DNA from: a virus
IMG/VR virus record: IMGVR_UViG_3300035698_005979
Coordinates: 1 to 46,831 of that record
Length of the DNA stretch: 46,831 bases
Direction: 5' to 3' (one strand)
Shown: positions 16,320-27,515 of the stretch, piece by piece
Position numbering within the stretch: the first letter of the stretch is position 1
Layout of the letters: each line of letters starts with the position of its first letter
The notes under the pieces: generated by a model
Told to the model about the DNA's origin: nothing
Database searches by the model: none
What the model saw: only the letters and a program-made list of their open reading frames with translations
Translations under genes and position numbers: made by a program

Positions 16320-19300
16320 ATGCTACTCTATCGTATCTGGCACAGATCCGCCACAGAAGAACTTCACACACGTGGTAGTGGTGCGTACACAGTTGATGAC
16401 ATTACAGAACACTTTTCACAGTTTCAACTTGACAACCTCGACGAGACGGATGACAAAAACGGCCTAACTATACATAAGACGGGGATAGTCAATCGTGTAG
16501 CATGGATGGGTGGGGCAGAGTGGGCAAAAGACTTCCCTAACACGACAGGAGATTACCACAGCGAAAACACGGTTGCGAACCTGCCTGATCTTTCTGATTC
16601 GTTTTGGGGCAAGGCACACGTGCACATAAACACCCTGAATGAGTATCTTGGCATACGGCTGGAATATTCCGCCAACAGGCTGTTCGACCTATATGTAGGC
16701 GCTGATGGGTCCATATCGTCTATAATCAGAGACTCCTCCGGCGTAGAGCGCAACAAATCAATGTCTGACCCCGGTGCAGTTTCTGTTGGGGGGGACTACC
16801 TGATCCAGTATTGGTGGGACGCCGAGAACCTGATCGTTGGGTTGCGGATAAAAGACGTAACTGGTTCCACCGGAGTAACGGAAGAAAACGACTGGGCGTA
16901 TGTCCCGTCAGCCGAACCAAGTGCAAGGATGGTATACGGAAGGTTTACCGATTCTCACATAAGGGACGTGTGGCTTTCGACAGGACACGTTCCTAGTTCT
17001 AACGACGTACTCGCTGTGGAGGCTGCTGGTCTTTCGGCGTGGGCTACGTTGAAGGACGTTGAGTTGTCACAGGGCTTTCGTGTCACTTCCATCTCACCCA
17101 TAACGCAATCTGTCGATATAGCCGCTGGAGAGTTTAAGTATGGCGACATGAGTGTCACATGCTACGGCATCGACGAGACCTATTTTGTAAAAGACCTGTT
17201 CACGAACTTCTTTATGTTTGAGGTACAGGACCCCGTTGCTGGTGGATGGGTAACTACCGGAAGCAGTACGCTGTTTTGCGGCATGATAGACGAGGCGTCC
17301 GTTTCGTATGACTACAAGACGAAGCAGTGCAACTTTACGGTCTGCTCTATCGACAAGATGCTCGATACGGATGTAGACCCAAGAACAATTGCCACTAGCG
17401 AACTGTCAAGCGATTTTACTATCACGAAGACGATCAATCCCAAAGTCAATATTCGCGGATATAACTACGGGTATGTTCAGAACGATATTGCTGTTCTAGA
17501 CTTCGTTGACTCCGCAGATGTATGGGATGAGGGATCGACTGTTATAATTGAGGGCAAGTCTATCAATGACAAGCCGGTAGAGTGGAGGTTCTTGATCTCT
17601 ACCCTTCAGGCTACTGGGGACGTGAACGGCCACTCTTCATTGAAGGGCCGCGCAACAACTATTGGCGAGATACCAAATCCAGGGTTTGGCCCATTCACCG
17701 ATTGGTATGACGAGGATATAAATTGGCCTACAAACGCTCCTTGGAACCCCCCCGCAGCCACCGGAACAGTACAAGGCTTCTTCGTGCCACGGTCGGAGTT
17801 TAACGGCGATTACACACAGTTGATTGGATCAACGCTCAGGATCAGGGGTGACGACGGGAAAGATTATTACTTCGCCGTAAGTGACGCAAGAGAGCATCAG
17901 TTGTACACCGCGTGGACCGTGGCTGGACAGACCGAACAGAACTGTGTCTATCTAATGTTTGAGGGGAATTATCCACACCAAAATTCACACATCGACAGCA
18001 ATTACGTAAGTAGGGAGTATGAGTTTTATCTTGACGTGAGTATTCCCGCAGGGTCAAAGGTTACGATCTTGGATGGGGAGGTTCACGGTGCTGGTGATGG
18101 AGTGATAACAGACTTCACTGCGGTAGAGTTGGTGACAGGACTACTTGATGTGTCCCCCATATCGTCCCTAATCGCAAGCATAAATGTGCTTGGCACGGAT
18201 CCACTTGGAATGAGGGTGTCGAAGTCGGCAGACTTCCCATCTAATTTGGCAGATTTGCTTAGTCAGGTGCAGAGACATTGTGTCATGTCCCTCATGTTTC
18301 TGCCAGGGACGGACGCGGTTGGGCGCGGGTTTAATGTATATATTGCCAGTGCGGAATATCTACCAGAGGCTGGTCCAATTGCGATTGACGTTCCATTTGA
18401 GTATGACACGCAAATGCTCCAGCCTGACCCGATTGTTGTATTTAAGGGACACAAGAACGTAAACGCACTGACGGTAGAGAAGGGGTCTATCGGGTGGTAC
18501 AGTACGCTTGTTTCCGACTATAAGTTTGACCCAGAGAACCCTGGCGACAGGCGTATCTACGAAATCGACTCACCCCTAACCATTCCTTCTGGAACGGGCA
18601 TCTACGTCGCACCTACATCTGGCGTATATCTGAACGACAACAAACTCAAGGGGTTTGCGAAGCGCTACTACGACATGTTGTCCCAGTTCAACAGAACCGC
18701 AACCGCGCAAATCAGCGGACACATTGCCGCAGCAATACCAGGATACTTGGTGTCTGAGGCGGAAACAGGAACAACTGGTTGGGTCACAGAGGCGTCGTAT
18801 GACGCAGTGCAGAAGATCACCACGCTGCAAATGCGCGTGTCAGACAACTATGTTCGAGGAGCGGAGGTGGCACCAGTCGCACTACTTGGCGGAAACAGCG
18901 AAGTCTACGAAGACTCTCCTGGTGGCGGTGCCTCATATGTCGTATTCAGCGCCGGATCGTCGTATTCCCCAAGCGGCTTTACTCTACAATACGCATGGTA
19001 TGTGAAGGCATCTGGAGGGGCGTTTGTTCTTCAGGCAGACGAGACTGGCTCAATATTTGAGCACAACTGCACCACTGCGGACACGATAAAGGTAGAGGTA
19101 ACGGGCCTACTGCTCACGGACGATGCGGAGATTGTGGTAACGGTACTTGCACAGGCCGACTCTGCCGCAGGCGACTGGTCAACGTTTGTAAAGGATTTGT
19201 ACACAGATGTTGAAATCCTGTCCAGTACAGACACAACCGTGACTGTGGGTGTTATTACACGCCAAAAGAAACGCAACATTCGATTCGACTACAAGGTCAT

Positions 19301-22300
19301 CGAGGATGGGCAAGAGGACGCTCCCGCCGGAGGCTCGTCAGCGACCGTATACGAGTACATAGGGTCAAGCCTGGTGATAGACCGCCCAACTGGCACCTAT
19401 GGCACCAGGACCCCTCTGAGGCATTTGTGGGTAAGAGGGGTAAACGTTGATGACAATTACGCAACCGGATGGGTGAAGGTAAATATTGAGAGGTGGCAGA
19501 AGGCGCAGGTACTAAACGCATCGTTTGCCGTGAACCGTGACGAACTATTTGTGTATGGCATAGAGGTTGATAACGATACGGCAAGTATTATTATAACGCT
19601 GTATAGTCTTGATGGCACTATACTTGGTGTATCCGGCTCGATTGTGACGCCATTTCCAGATGAAACATTCGACATAGGGCCATTCACGGACGTGGTAGAG
19701 GGATGGAAGATTCTTATCACCCCCTACGACAGTGATGCTGTAGCGGGTGAAGCGTATTGGATTGGGGGGAATGACTTTCCTCCCGTAGTGGTTGGCGTTC
19801 CGTCTCTTGGGACAGAGTATCCAACAACTGGCTTTTACCCTATCATATCTGTTGAACTTGGTGCGTTCTGTGAATCATTTGAGATAGCAGTTACGACAGA
19901 CACGTCTGTTCCTGGCGCATATAATTCGACGGTAAACGTTGCGGCTCCCCTAAAGAACACTGTGTATCAGGGAGCACCTGCGGCATATGGTTCTACTATA
20001 TACTGGCATCTCAAGGCATGGACGACTGCAGGGGGAACCGGACGAGCCAACACTGACATTTACTACAAGCAGGAGATTCCAAACGGCAAAGGTGACGTTA
20101 GTGCACGCGCTGGATCACTAGCACTGGATTATGGGGCATTGACTGTGCTTGCTGGCGTGCACACGCTTGACTGCGGATCGGGCGATGACGTCGGGCTGTT
20201 GAAAGAGATAGACACGAATACTCCTGTCGTACTTTATGACAGAGTTACCGGTCTGCGGCTAACTGACGAAACGGAGTTCTTCCGCCCAACAAGATATTAT
20301 ATCAAGGGCGAGACAACCATTGCTCTTAACTCGACAGATAGCGCAGACTACGCGGCTGCGAATGGTGTGTTTATGGACATTGATCCATACGAAACCGCTC
20401 GTAGGCAAGCAGAGATGGAGCACGCTGCGATGCTTCGTGAGGCAGAGACGATTCACCCAAGAATAAGAAACCACGCGGCTGTACAGGCCGTATTTCTTGG
20501 AAAGCCGAACGGTACCGATCATCAGTGCTCTGCGCATATGCAGCCAAATGGTGACTCAAGGATAATATTTGTTGACGACGGAGCGGCAAACCCATTTGTT
20601 GATACGGTGTATTCTGTATACGGAATAAAGCAAGACGATGCTGGACTAGCCGACTGGAGGACCACATGGGACAACTGCCCATTTTATGACGTACTAAACC
20701 CGTACGGCGAAGTAACGTATTTCACTGTTATGAGGTGTGATACTGACGCAACGTGGTACTTCAACCCCTACAGTCAAGACGCGAATAGAATTCTTGCTAA
20801 CGCCCTAAAGGAGTCAACTTGTGAGTTGAAGGTAGAGTTTGGTGATTCGGGAGTGCTGACTCCTACGGATCCCTATTGCGAGACCGGTAATGAGCAGCAA
20901 TGGGTACTGATCTCCGTGTCAATGAAGCCATCTATTGGACAGGCCGTTTGGAGATGGGTTGGCGAAGATGGGTCCACCGGGGAATACGAAGTGAACTGCA
21001 CGCCATTTGTGTGGGCCGATAAGTCAGCCGAGCCGGTGTTTTATGGAAAGGCGGAGGCGGCTGCGTGGATGTTTACACTCGACTGGTTGCCTATAGACGA
21101 CGATCCGTCAGATCAGATATTCAAGGCCCTCGCATATGGTCTAAAGGAGACAGTCAAGAGTAGGGGTATTGAGATTGCCAATCCATTTCTTACGTGGAAG
21201 CATGAACATGAACTAGATGAAATTACACAAAGGGGCAAAGACAGCGATCAATCACGCAGGTTGAGGGGCGTTCCTTCTTCTGTTCCTCCTGGCCTTGTAT
21301 ATGCGACGGACTTCAAGAAGAACAAGGTTACTGGAGAAGTAACAAACCTTGCCACAGGAGCCGAACTGGACTACGGTGGCCACAAGATTAGCCAGACATA
21401 CGGATTGGAGTTGAGTAACTCCGACCCCCTAGACACTCTTGATACAACAATGTTCGATGGGGACTTCTCTATCGGTGGAATGATCAAGGGCGCGTCATCT
21501 TTTGCCGCCGAACTTGTCACTGTTAAGTGGAAGTCTCCGGTGTCACGCTTTCTAACTTCGCACCATACTCTGGGCGAAGCAACAGGCGACATGGTAGCCG
21601 ACATCGGTGAAGACATTACTGAAGTAGGCACGGTGCCACAGAGGGCATGGCCCAGTGGTGGATTCGGAAGGGAATTTACGGGAGGGACGACAAATTACTT
21701 CAGAAAGAGCATAACCTCACCAATTACATTTAATGACAAGTTTTGGATAGGCGTGTGGTACAGTCCGGACTATGCCTCAACCGATGGCACCGCAGTGGCA
21801 TATCTCATAAAGCAGGTTATTGGCAGTCGTTATGTTGGTATTTACACAATTGCGTCAAAAGTTGGAATACTCATAACTACCTCCGCTGGTAACAAGACGA
21901 AGAACATAACAACAACGTGGGCCGCTGGAGACGAATTGTGCATACAGGCCGTATTTGATCCTATTGCCGATACGGTTCGGATTAAGGTAAATAACATTAC
22001 GAGTGCTAGTGTCGCATACGTTGGGACTCCGTGGGATACTGGCACGACGGGAGACCTGAACGTCGGATTCGACGTTGACGTTGACGGTGTTGCGAGAAAC
22101 TATTTCACCACCGTTGGATACGAACCAACGGAAGACGACATGGATCTGGTGTACAATAGTGGCACACCCCTTACATACTCTGAATTATCAGCCCTTGAGA
22201 TTGAGGGATTGTCGAAGTTGGAGGCCACTGCCTATTCGGGAGACCTCCCAACTTTGCTGTATACGGATCCCGCCGGAAACTATGCATATTCCGGGGCGCT

Positions 22301-25300
22301 TGAGAGTGGACCCTCAACGTCTGACGGATCGGTGCCGCAGTTTTGGGGCATTGGGTTCGACCCTTCGCTGCCGGGAGGTGAGATTATATTGGTTAGCCAG
22401 GAAGACGAGCAGATACTTGTTACCGGAGGGTGCTATCAAAATACGGGAAGAACCGCGTTTCTTGAGCCTGTCGATGGCCCGTGCTATGCGGTGTCTGTTC
22501 CGACCCTTGGTGGCACGGTTACAACAGAAACATATCTGCAGTGGCTATTGGTGCATGATTTCCGATTTCACTGGCAGCATTGGTTCCAGTTGTACCACGC
22601 ACTGGTACCCTCGCAACAGTATAATGGTTCGCGGCAATTGTCAAACGTTCCGACTCCTGACGAATATGCCCAGAAGCGACCAGAGGGAGGTGGTGCTTTG
22701 GGGCTATGGGATTGGTACTATGTTCCACCGGGGTTCTCCCTCCAGGTGGCATATATTGACAGGCCAGAGCAATACGTAGAGACGGGCCAAGAACTGTACA
22801 TCGTGAATACGGCTGGAGAGATTCAGGCTGTCACGTGTTCAATGACGGCGAAGCCACGGCAACAGGGCGATGAGCACGAATTTGGCGATATATATGTGTA
22901 TATCGTTAGGAAGTATATTGACATGGAGATTGACGAAGGGTCCATCGTCTTTACCAGCAAGAAGGATGCGGAGTTCTATGCAAAGACGGCGAAAGTAGGC
23001 GAGGGATGGGATCCCGCAACTGCACCCATAACAGCCGTTATTCCAGACCCGTCAGACCACGGAGTTGTGGTTGATTCCGAGACTGGGATTGCCAAGAAGA
23101 CCCCCTATAAATCAATTGGCGTTGGAGGTGTATTTGCCGAAGACGAAGATTCTGCTATGGATACTTTCATGTCATTCAAACTGTCGAAGACGACAGGCAA
23201 ACTCACCCTTGCGATGGGTGACGGTACGGAAGTCGAGTTCACAGGCTCTGTGACTACCCAGGGAGAAGACCCTGTTGGTATGGGCCGCGCCTTCGACGAC
23301 CTCGTGGAACACTGGGAGTTGACGGGGCCTGCCGGAGACGAAACCGGCTTGTACAATAAATACGTAATGACCGAAGTTGGCACTGTCGGACTGCGCGATT
23401 TTGTCCGTGGGAAGGCTAGGGACTTTAGCACTGGAAACTATTTCTCTTCCGCAGACACTGCAGGGAGATACCCGTCACTTGACGAAGACTTCTGGTTTAG
23501 CACATGGATCCATGTTGACACGATTGGCGACATAAACAGGATCGTGTCCAAGGGCGAGACTGCTACTACAGATTCGGAATACTACCTATTTAAAAGTGCG
23601 GGTGACGTTGCCAACTTTACCGTGCGCAACACAGCGGCAGGTAGCGCAAATGCAGCCTCTACGGTTGCTCTTGTGGTTGGTGGAGACTACAATGTTCAGT
23701 GTTGGTGGGACGCTTCTACTCAAACCCCATACATATCTGTGGACAATGAGGCACCCGTGCCCTCCGCTGCTGCACTTACTGGTACTCCGCAGTCTGGGTC
23801 GGACGCATTGTATATCGGCTCACTTGTGGCAACACTTGAGCACGACGGGCTTATCCAGCGGGTTACGTGTTGGAGAAGAATGCCTGACGATGCGACGGAA
23901 TATACATGGCACTTCGCGGCTGGTGTGCCGCGCGACTTTAGCGAGTATGGCGACTATATCAGCGCTGACCCTTCGGAAGCAACCATAACATCATACCCAT
24001 CTCAAAGTGCCGACGACGCAGAAGAAGATACAACTGTAATGAACATTGACAGGGGTAGCGCAACTAAGGCCGCTACTGGTATTCGTGTTGGATATTCTTC
24101 TCAAGAAGCGGCAATGTTTAGGTTCCCGGAAATAAACATTCCGCAGGGATCTACTATAACATCTGCGTACCTAACACTCTATACGCACAAGGCTACGGCT
24201 GGCACACCTGCCACGGCATGGCCAATCTATGGAGAAGACCACGACAACTCTCCGGTTGCCTCGAGTGTGTTGTCAAACATAACAAACAGAACCCGTACTA
24301 CGGCAACAGTAGCATGGAACGGAGCGAGCGACGGTGCACAGGGCACTGCCCTTGTGTCTCCAGACATGAAGACTATCGCACAGGAGATTGTTGATCGTTC
24401 TGGGTGGGAGTCTGGAAATGCAATGACGTTTATATGGTACGAGGTCGCCGGGGGTGCAGCAGGAGAGCGGAATATAATGGGGTGGGATCACTGTGACTAC
24501 ACTGTCCTTCCTCAATACCTCCCCAAACTTGTTGTCGAGTATGAGGCAGGTGGAGGGGGAACACCTCCATCATACGACGACATTGATCAGTCTGTTGCCG
24601 CAAGCGGTGACGACGGAATGTGTCATGCGGTTGACATCGGTGCGGGGCTATATTCAGACCTCGACGCAACGTCTATAGTACTTGGCGACATTGATGGTGG
24701 GGGTGTTGGATGGTTCCGGTTCCCAACAATTGGCATTCCGCGAACATCGCTTGTGACAAGCGCGATCTTGGAACTCGAAGCCGTTGTCTCTAGAACCGAC
24801 CACTTCGAGGTGGACATCTTTGGGGTAGAGCAGTCGAATCCCCTAATACCCACTACGGGAGAGAATTTGTGGTATAGGCCGCGATTCAATACCGGCACGA
24901 GGTTCGTGTCAGACACAAGCGTTGCTATAGGGGACAAGATTTACATAGACGTTACCAGCGTGGCGCAACAAATGGTGAATCAGACAGGGTTCGACGAGAC
25001 CTCTGCCATGATGTATCTGGTTGGAGTGTCACAGGCGGGGCGCATTGGACAGAGAACCGTCGCCGCGTTTGACCACGTCACCGCTACCGCTCCTAGACTG
25101 CGCATCAACTATACCTACGCCGCAGACATTGAGCCTCCAACTGGTACGTCATTCGTTCCCAAGTGGGACAACGTTGGTGGCAACTTCGTTGATCAGTTCA
25201 CTGGAGGCCGCCCAACGTATGACCCACGGGACTTGACACGAGACCAATATGTTCTTGTCAGTCACAACGCGCTTGATAGGGATTATGACAACGTGATGGC

Positions 25301-26525
25301 GGCTGTGACAAACGCAGACAATCCGCCTCCGGGCAAGAGCCTGTCAGAATACCCGCGTAGTCGCACGAGAACTATTGTGGTTGACTATGCGAACGGCGAC
25401 CCCTATCCAATCCGTCATACAATTAACTGGCTTGATTGGCCAGGTGGCGGTGGTCCGCTGATTCTCGCTGGCAACGTTCCGTCTGTTGGCGTTCAACTGC
25501 AGGGTGACGCGCGATACGGATTCGTGAACGACAAGTGGGAGATACGCGATACCAATGTCATGTTCGCCAACTTGAAGTGGAACGACATTCGCGGCTTTCG
25601 TGGAGTTGGCGGAGTGCGCTCAATCTTCCTCAACAACCAATTCATGGACACCTACGGTGACATCATTATGATGGCTCGCGGTTCCCTGGTTGCATCAACG
25701 GGTGATAACGACGGCTTCCACGCTATCGTAGGCAACACGGTTTGGAGGGGACACAACAGGTATCAATCTGGTGGAGTAAAAAATGTTGGGCAGCATCTGT
25801 TCTACTGTGAGGTGGGTGCCGACAGGGACAGTGCGTCTCAAATCATTGTTGCGCACAACGCCTCATTCCAGCAATCCGGGTCACTCTGTCAACTCTTGAC
25901 ATACGGCACACCTTCGACATCGTTCGGTGACACGACGTATGACAACCCGATCATTGACAACAATTTTATGTGGAACACATACAGGTGGCTCAATATCGAG
26001 CGTGCCGGTATGGTGGACCCGGAAGTGACAAATAATACATTCCTTTGCGGAACGAACTGGGACCCCGAACTACGAGAACTTGTATATGTCGGAGTGCCTA
26101 CCGACTTTACGGGTCTTGATCCGTATGAATACCGGATCGCAGAACCGCGTACTGGTACATGGAAACTGGTTGATGGGGGAACGTTTGACGACAACCTAGT
26201 CATTCATGCGCATACCTCTGCCGACTGGTTTAACATCACGAGCACAACTGGCGACCAATTTCCAACAGTAAAGAGTGGCAACCAAGTGGCAATGGAGTCG
26301 GGGGCAAAGTACTGGTACAACACCGCTACCTATCTGCTCGATGCTACATTCGACACCAGATGGGGAACAACAAGGTTCGCCAGATCAACACTATCTGACC
26401 CACTTGGAAACTGGAGCAACAACCCAATCAATGAGATCCAAGCGAAGATCGACGAACTACAGTCCGATCGTGGGAATGTAGGGACTGGACACACAGCCGC
26501 GTTCGGCACAGCATGTCACAACTGA
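16320..26525 (+). CDS. Giant multi-domain tail hub/fibre protein, 3401 aa
   Basis: One uninterrupted frame of 10.2 kb, about 22% of the window. Approximate domains from sequence patterns: a concanavalin/LamG-like region (25-215); a hub-like beta region with INYGYVQND- and DTDVDPR-type segments (245-830); Ig/fibronectin-like repeats (855-1060); LamG-like at 1780-1955 and 2360-2535 (the pattern 'DFWFSTWIHV...' recurs in the first copy as 'DSFWGKAHVHI'); two tandem DNRLRE/CBM96-like carbohydrate-binding domains (2557-2745, 2752-2937); and a right-handed beta-helix with NNQFMD, VGNTVWRG, HNASFQ and DNNFMWN rungs (about 3015-3260). It probably forms the tail tip and binds or degrades surface glycan. 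Start ATG 16320 has GGGGA upstream. Confidence 0.8.
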   Translation: MLLYRIWHRSATEELHTRGSGAYTVDDITEHFSQFQLDNLDETDDKNGLTIHKTGIVNRVAWMGGAEWAKDFPNTTGDYHSENTVANLPDLSDSFWGKAHVHINTLNEYLGIRLEYSANRLFDLYVGADGSISSIIRDSSGVERNKSMSDPGAVSVGGDYLIQYWWDAENLIVGLRIKDVTGSTGVTEENDWAYVPSAEPSARMVYGRFTDSHIRDVWLSTGHVPSSNDVLAVEAAGLSAWATLKDVELSQGFRVTSISPITQSVDIAAGEFKYGDMSVTCYGIDETYFVKDLFTNFFMFEVQDPVAGGWVTTGSSTLFCGMIDEASVSYDYKTKQCNFTVCSIDKMLDTDVDPRTIATSELSSDFTITKTINPKVNIRGYNYGYVQNDIAVLDFVDSADVWDEGSTVIIEGKSINDKPVEWRFLISTLQATGDVNGHSSLKGRATTIGEIPNPGFGPFTDWYDEDINWPTNAPWNPPAATGTVQGFFVPRSEFNGDYTQLIGSTLRIRGDDGKDYYFAVSDAREHQLYTAWTVAGQTEQNCVYLMFEGNYPHQNSHIDSNYVSREYEFYLDVSIPAGSKVTILDGEVHGAGDGVITDFTAVELVTGLLDVSPISSLIASINVLGTDPLGMRVSKSADFPSNLADLLSQVQRHCVMSLMFLPGTDAVGRGFNVYIASAEYLPEAGPIAIDVPFEYDTQMLQPDPIVVFKGHKNVNALTVEKGSIGWYSTLVSDYKFDPENPGDRRIYEIDSPLTIPSGTGIYVAPTSGVYLNDNKLKGFAKRYYDMLSQFNRTATAQISGHIAAAIPGYLVSEAETGTTGWVTEASYDAVQKITTLQMRVSDNYVRGAEVAPVALLGGNSEVYEDSPGGGASYVVFSAGSSYSPSGFTLQYAWYVKASGGAFVLQADETGSIFEHNCTTADTIKVEVTGLLLTDDAEIVVTVLAQADSAAGDWSTFVKDLYTDVEILSSTDTTVTVGVITRQKKRNIRFDYKVIEDGQEDAPAGGSSATVYEYIGSSLVIDRPTGTYGTRTPLRHLWVRGVNVDDNYATGWVKVNIERWQKAQVLNASFAVNRDELFVYGIEVDNDTASIIITLYSLDGTILGVSGSIVTPFPDETFDIGPFTDVVEGWKILITPYDSDAVAGEAYWIGGNDFPPVVVGVPSLGTEYPTTGFYPIISVELGAFCESFEIAVTTDTSVPGAYNSTVNVAAPLKNTVYQGAPAAYGSTIYWHLKAWTTAGGTGRANTDIYYKQEIPNGKGDVSARAGSLALDYGALTVLAGVHTLDCGSGDDVGLLKEIDTNTPVVLYDRVTGLRLTDETEFFRPTRYYIKGETTIALNSTDSADYAAANGVFMDIDPYETARRQAEMEHAAMLREAETIHPRIRNHAAVQAVFLGKPNGTDHQCSAHMQPNGDSRIIFVDDGAANPFVDTVYSVYGIKQDDAGLADWRTTWDNCPFYDVLNPYGEVTYFTVMRCDTDATWYFNPYSQDANRILANALKESTCELKVEFGDSGVLTPTDPYCETGNEQQWVLISVSMKPSIGQAVWRWVGEDGSTGEYEVNCTPFVWADKSAEPVFYGKAEAAAWMFTLDWLPIDDDPSDQIFKALAYGLKETVKSRGIEIANPFLTWKHEHELDEITQRGKDSDQSRRLRGVPSSVPPGLVYATDFKKNKVTGEVTNLATGAELDYGGHKISQTYGLELSNSDPLDTLDTTMFDGDFSIGGMIKGASSFAAELVTVKWKSPVSRFLTSHHTLGEATGDMVADIGEDITEVGTVPQRAWPSGGFGREFTGGTTNYFRKSITSPITFNDKFWIGVWYSPDYASTDGTAVAYLIKQVIGSRYVGIYTIASKVGILITTSAGNKTKNITTTWAAGDELCIQAVFDPIADTVRIKVNNITSASVAYVGTPWDTGTTGDLNVGFDVDVDGVARNYFTTVGYEPTEDDMDLVYNSGTPLTYSELSALEIEGLSKLEATAYSGDLPTLLYTDPAGNYAYSGALESGPSTSDGSVPQFWGIGFDPSLPGGEIILVSQEDEQILVTGGCYQNTGRTAFLEPVDGPCYAVSVPTLGGTVTTETYLQWLLVHDFRFHWQHWFQLYHALVPSQQYNGSRQLSNVPTPDEYAQKRPEGGGALGLWDWYYVPPGFSLQVAYIDRPEQYVETGQELYIVNTAGEIQAVTCSMTAKPRQQGDEHEFGDIYVYIVRKYIDMEIDEGSIVFTSKKDAEFYAKTAKVGEGWDPATAPITAVIPDPSDHGVVVDSETGIAKKTPYKSIGVGGVFAEDEDSAMDTFMSFKLSKTTGKLTLAMGDGTEVEFTGSVTTQGEDPVGMGRAFDDLVEHWELTGPAGDETGLYNKYVMTEVGTVGLRDFVRGKARDFSTGNYFSSADTAGRYPSLDEDFWFSTWIHVDTIGDINRIVSKGETATTDSEYYLFKSAGDVANFTVRNTAAGSANAASTVALVVGGDYNVQCWWDASTQTPYISVDNEAPVPSAAALTGTPQSGSDALYIGSLVATLEHDGLIQRVTCWRRMPDDATEYTWHFAAGVPRDFSEYGDYISADPSEATITSYPSQSADDAEEDTTVMNIDRGSATKAATGIRVGYSSQEAAMFRFPEINIPQGSTITSAYLTLYTHKATAGTPATAWPIYGEDHDNSPVASSVLSNITNRTRTTATVAWNGASDGAQGTALVSPDMKTIAQEIVDRSGWESGNAMTFIWYEVAGGAAGERNIMGWDHCDYTVLPQYLPKLVVEYEAGGGGTPPSYDDIDQSVAASGDDGMCHAVDIGAGLYSDLDATSIVLGDIDGGGVGWFRFPTIGIPRTSLVTSAILELEAVVSRTDHFEVDIFGVEQSNPLIPTTGENLWYRPRFNTGTRFVSDTSVAIGDKIYIDVTSVAQQMVNQTGFDETSAMMYLVGVSQAGRIGQRTVAAFDHVTATAPRLRINYTYAADIEPPTGTSFVPKWDNVGGNFVDQFTGGRPTYDPRDLTRDQYVLVSHNALDRDYDNVMAAVTNADNPPPGKSLSEYPRSRTRTIVVDYANGDPYPIRHTINWLDWPGGGGPLILAGNVPSVGVQLQGDARYGFVNDKWEIRDTNVMFANLKWNDIRGFRGVGGVRSIFLNNQFMDTYGDIIMMARGSLVASTGDNDGFHAIVGNTVWRGHNRYQSGGVKNVGQHLFYCEVGADRDSASQIIVAHNASFQQSGSLCQLLTYGTPSTSFGDTTYDNPIIDNNFMWNTYRWLNIERAGMVDPEVTNNTFLCGTNWDPELRELVYVGVPTDFTGLDPYEYRIAEPRTGTWKLVDGGTFDDNLVIHAHTSADWFNITSTTGDQFPTVKSGNQVAMESGAKYWYNTATYLLDATFDTRWGTTRFARSTLSDPLGNWSNNPINEIQAKIDELQSDRGNVGTGHTAAFGTACHN

Positions 26526-26569
26526 TCGACATAATGGAACCACCTATTGCCTAAACGCCCATTGAATAT

Positions 26570-26797
26570 GTGACCCTCAAGTACCGCGTTAGGAAGGACG
26601 CATTTAAGGAGATCATGGATGCGATATATGAACAAGAAAGGGATGACGGGCAGATTAATTTCACCGTTGCCCAGAAGCACATGTTCGCCAAGCGCTGCTT
26701 GAGACAAACGCTGCATCGGTATGTAAAAAGTGCCGTACTGGAATGTCGCTTGCGTGACGCAAGGGACGTGACAGACGTAGACTTGCTGGAAGGATAA
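26570..26797 (+). CDS. Hypothetical protein, 75 aa
   Basis: The longest frame begins with GTG at 26570; an ATG at 26615 behind AAGGAG is an alternative start, though only three bases away. Basic, helical protein (RVRKDAFKEIMDAIYEQERD) with an alternating charge pattern. It ends one base before the next ribosome-site-bearing gene. Function unknown. Confidence 0.5.
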   Translation: MTLKYRVRKDAFKEIMDAIYEQERDDGQINFTVAQKHMFAKRCLRQTLHRYVKSAVLECRLRDARDVTDVDLLEG

Positions 26798-26798
26798 T

Positions 26799-27482
26799 AT
26801 GTGGCTTAAATTGGGACTTTGGCTATTAAAGGCTAGTGCTGGCTTCCGGTCAGCATTCACGTCGCTTAGGGGAAAAAGGGTGTCAGCAATATGGATCCCC
26901 GGCGTGTCTATCCCTGCAGTAATTGCAGCGATATTCATAACCATGTCGTTGACATCCCCCCAAGCACCTCAATATACGTTGAACCTGGAACCCACGCATC
27001 CACCTGTATCACAGTGGTTGAAGGAGAGACCTATCCCACCGAGAATCATAACGGAATATCTTCCGGGCGAAGTAGAGACACGAGAGTGCACGGTGCCTGT
27101 CGGATTTGACGGATACTACACGTCACCGGTGTCTGCCAAGGGCCTAGTCTTGTCACGCCAAACTCGCAACACCCTTACAATTCCTTTCGCTGATATGCAA
27201 GGGCGGTTTCGTGAATTTACGTGGGAGTTCGACATCCCCCGACTATCTGGCGTGTACGGTGGATCGTTCATTATCGTACACAACGATCCTTATGACCGCT
27301 GGACCGTACACAAAATGTATGGGGTTCAGGTTATGGGCCTGATCAAGTACAAGAAATTGCTTGTTGGAGTGACTGGGCGTTATTTTCTCTCCCCCACCAC
27401 GAGGATTGGTGCCCCAATTAACAGTGTACCTAACGCGAGAAGAATCAGCATATTGGCTCACGCTAATTACAAGTTCTGGTAA
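26799..27482 (+). CDS. Membrane-anchored hypothetical protein, 227 aa
   Basis: Good ribosome site (GAAGGA, 4 nt). The N-terminus has an amphipathic stretch and then one transmembrane segment, about residues 33-50 (GVSIPAVIAAIFITMSL). The rest is a Pro-rich linker and a beta-rich domain, probably outside the cytoplasm. It follows the tail fibre and precedes a second membrane protein, the usual place for lysis or superinfection-exclusion genes. No family recognised. Confidence 0.6.
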   Translation: MWLKLGLWLLKASAGFRSAFTSLRGKRVSAIWIPGVSIPAVIAAIFITMSLTSPQAPQYTLNLEPTHPPVSQWLKERPIPPRIITEYLPGEVETRECTVPVGFDGYYTSPVSAKGLVLSRQTRNTLTIPFADMQGRFREFTWEFDIPRLSGVYGGSFIIVHNDPYDRWTVHKMYGVQVMGLIKYKKLLVGVTGRYFLSPTTRIGAPINSVPNARRISILAHANYKFW

Positions 27483-27515
27483 TCTTCTTCTGATAGGCGT
27501 ATCTTCTCAAACCTC

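Noticed and set aside
16320-26525. Many long ORFs on both strands within the giant tail gene
   Set aside because: All lie inside one uninterrupted 3401-codon frame with recognisable domains, so they are frame shadows.
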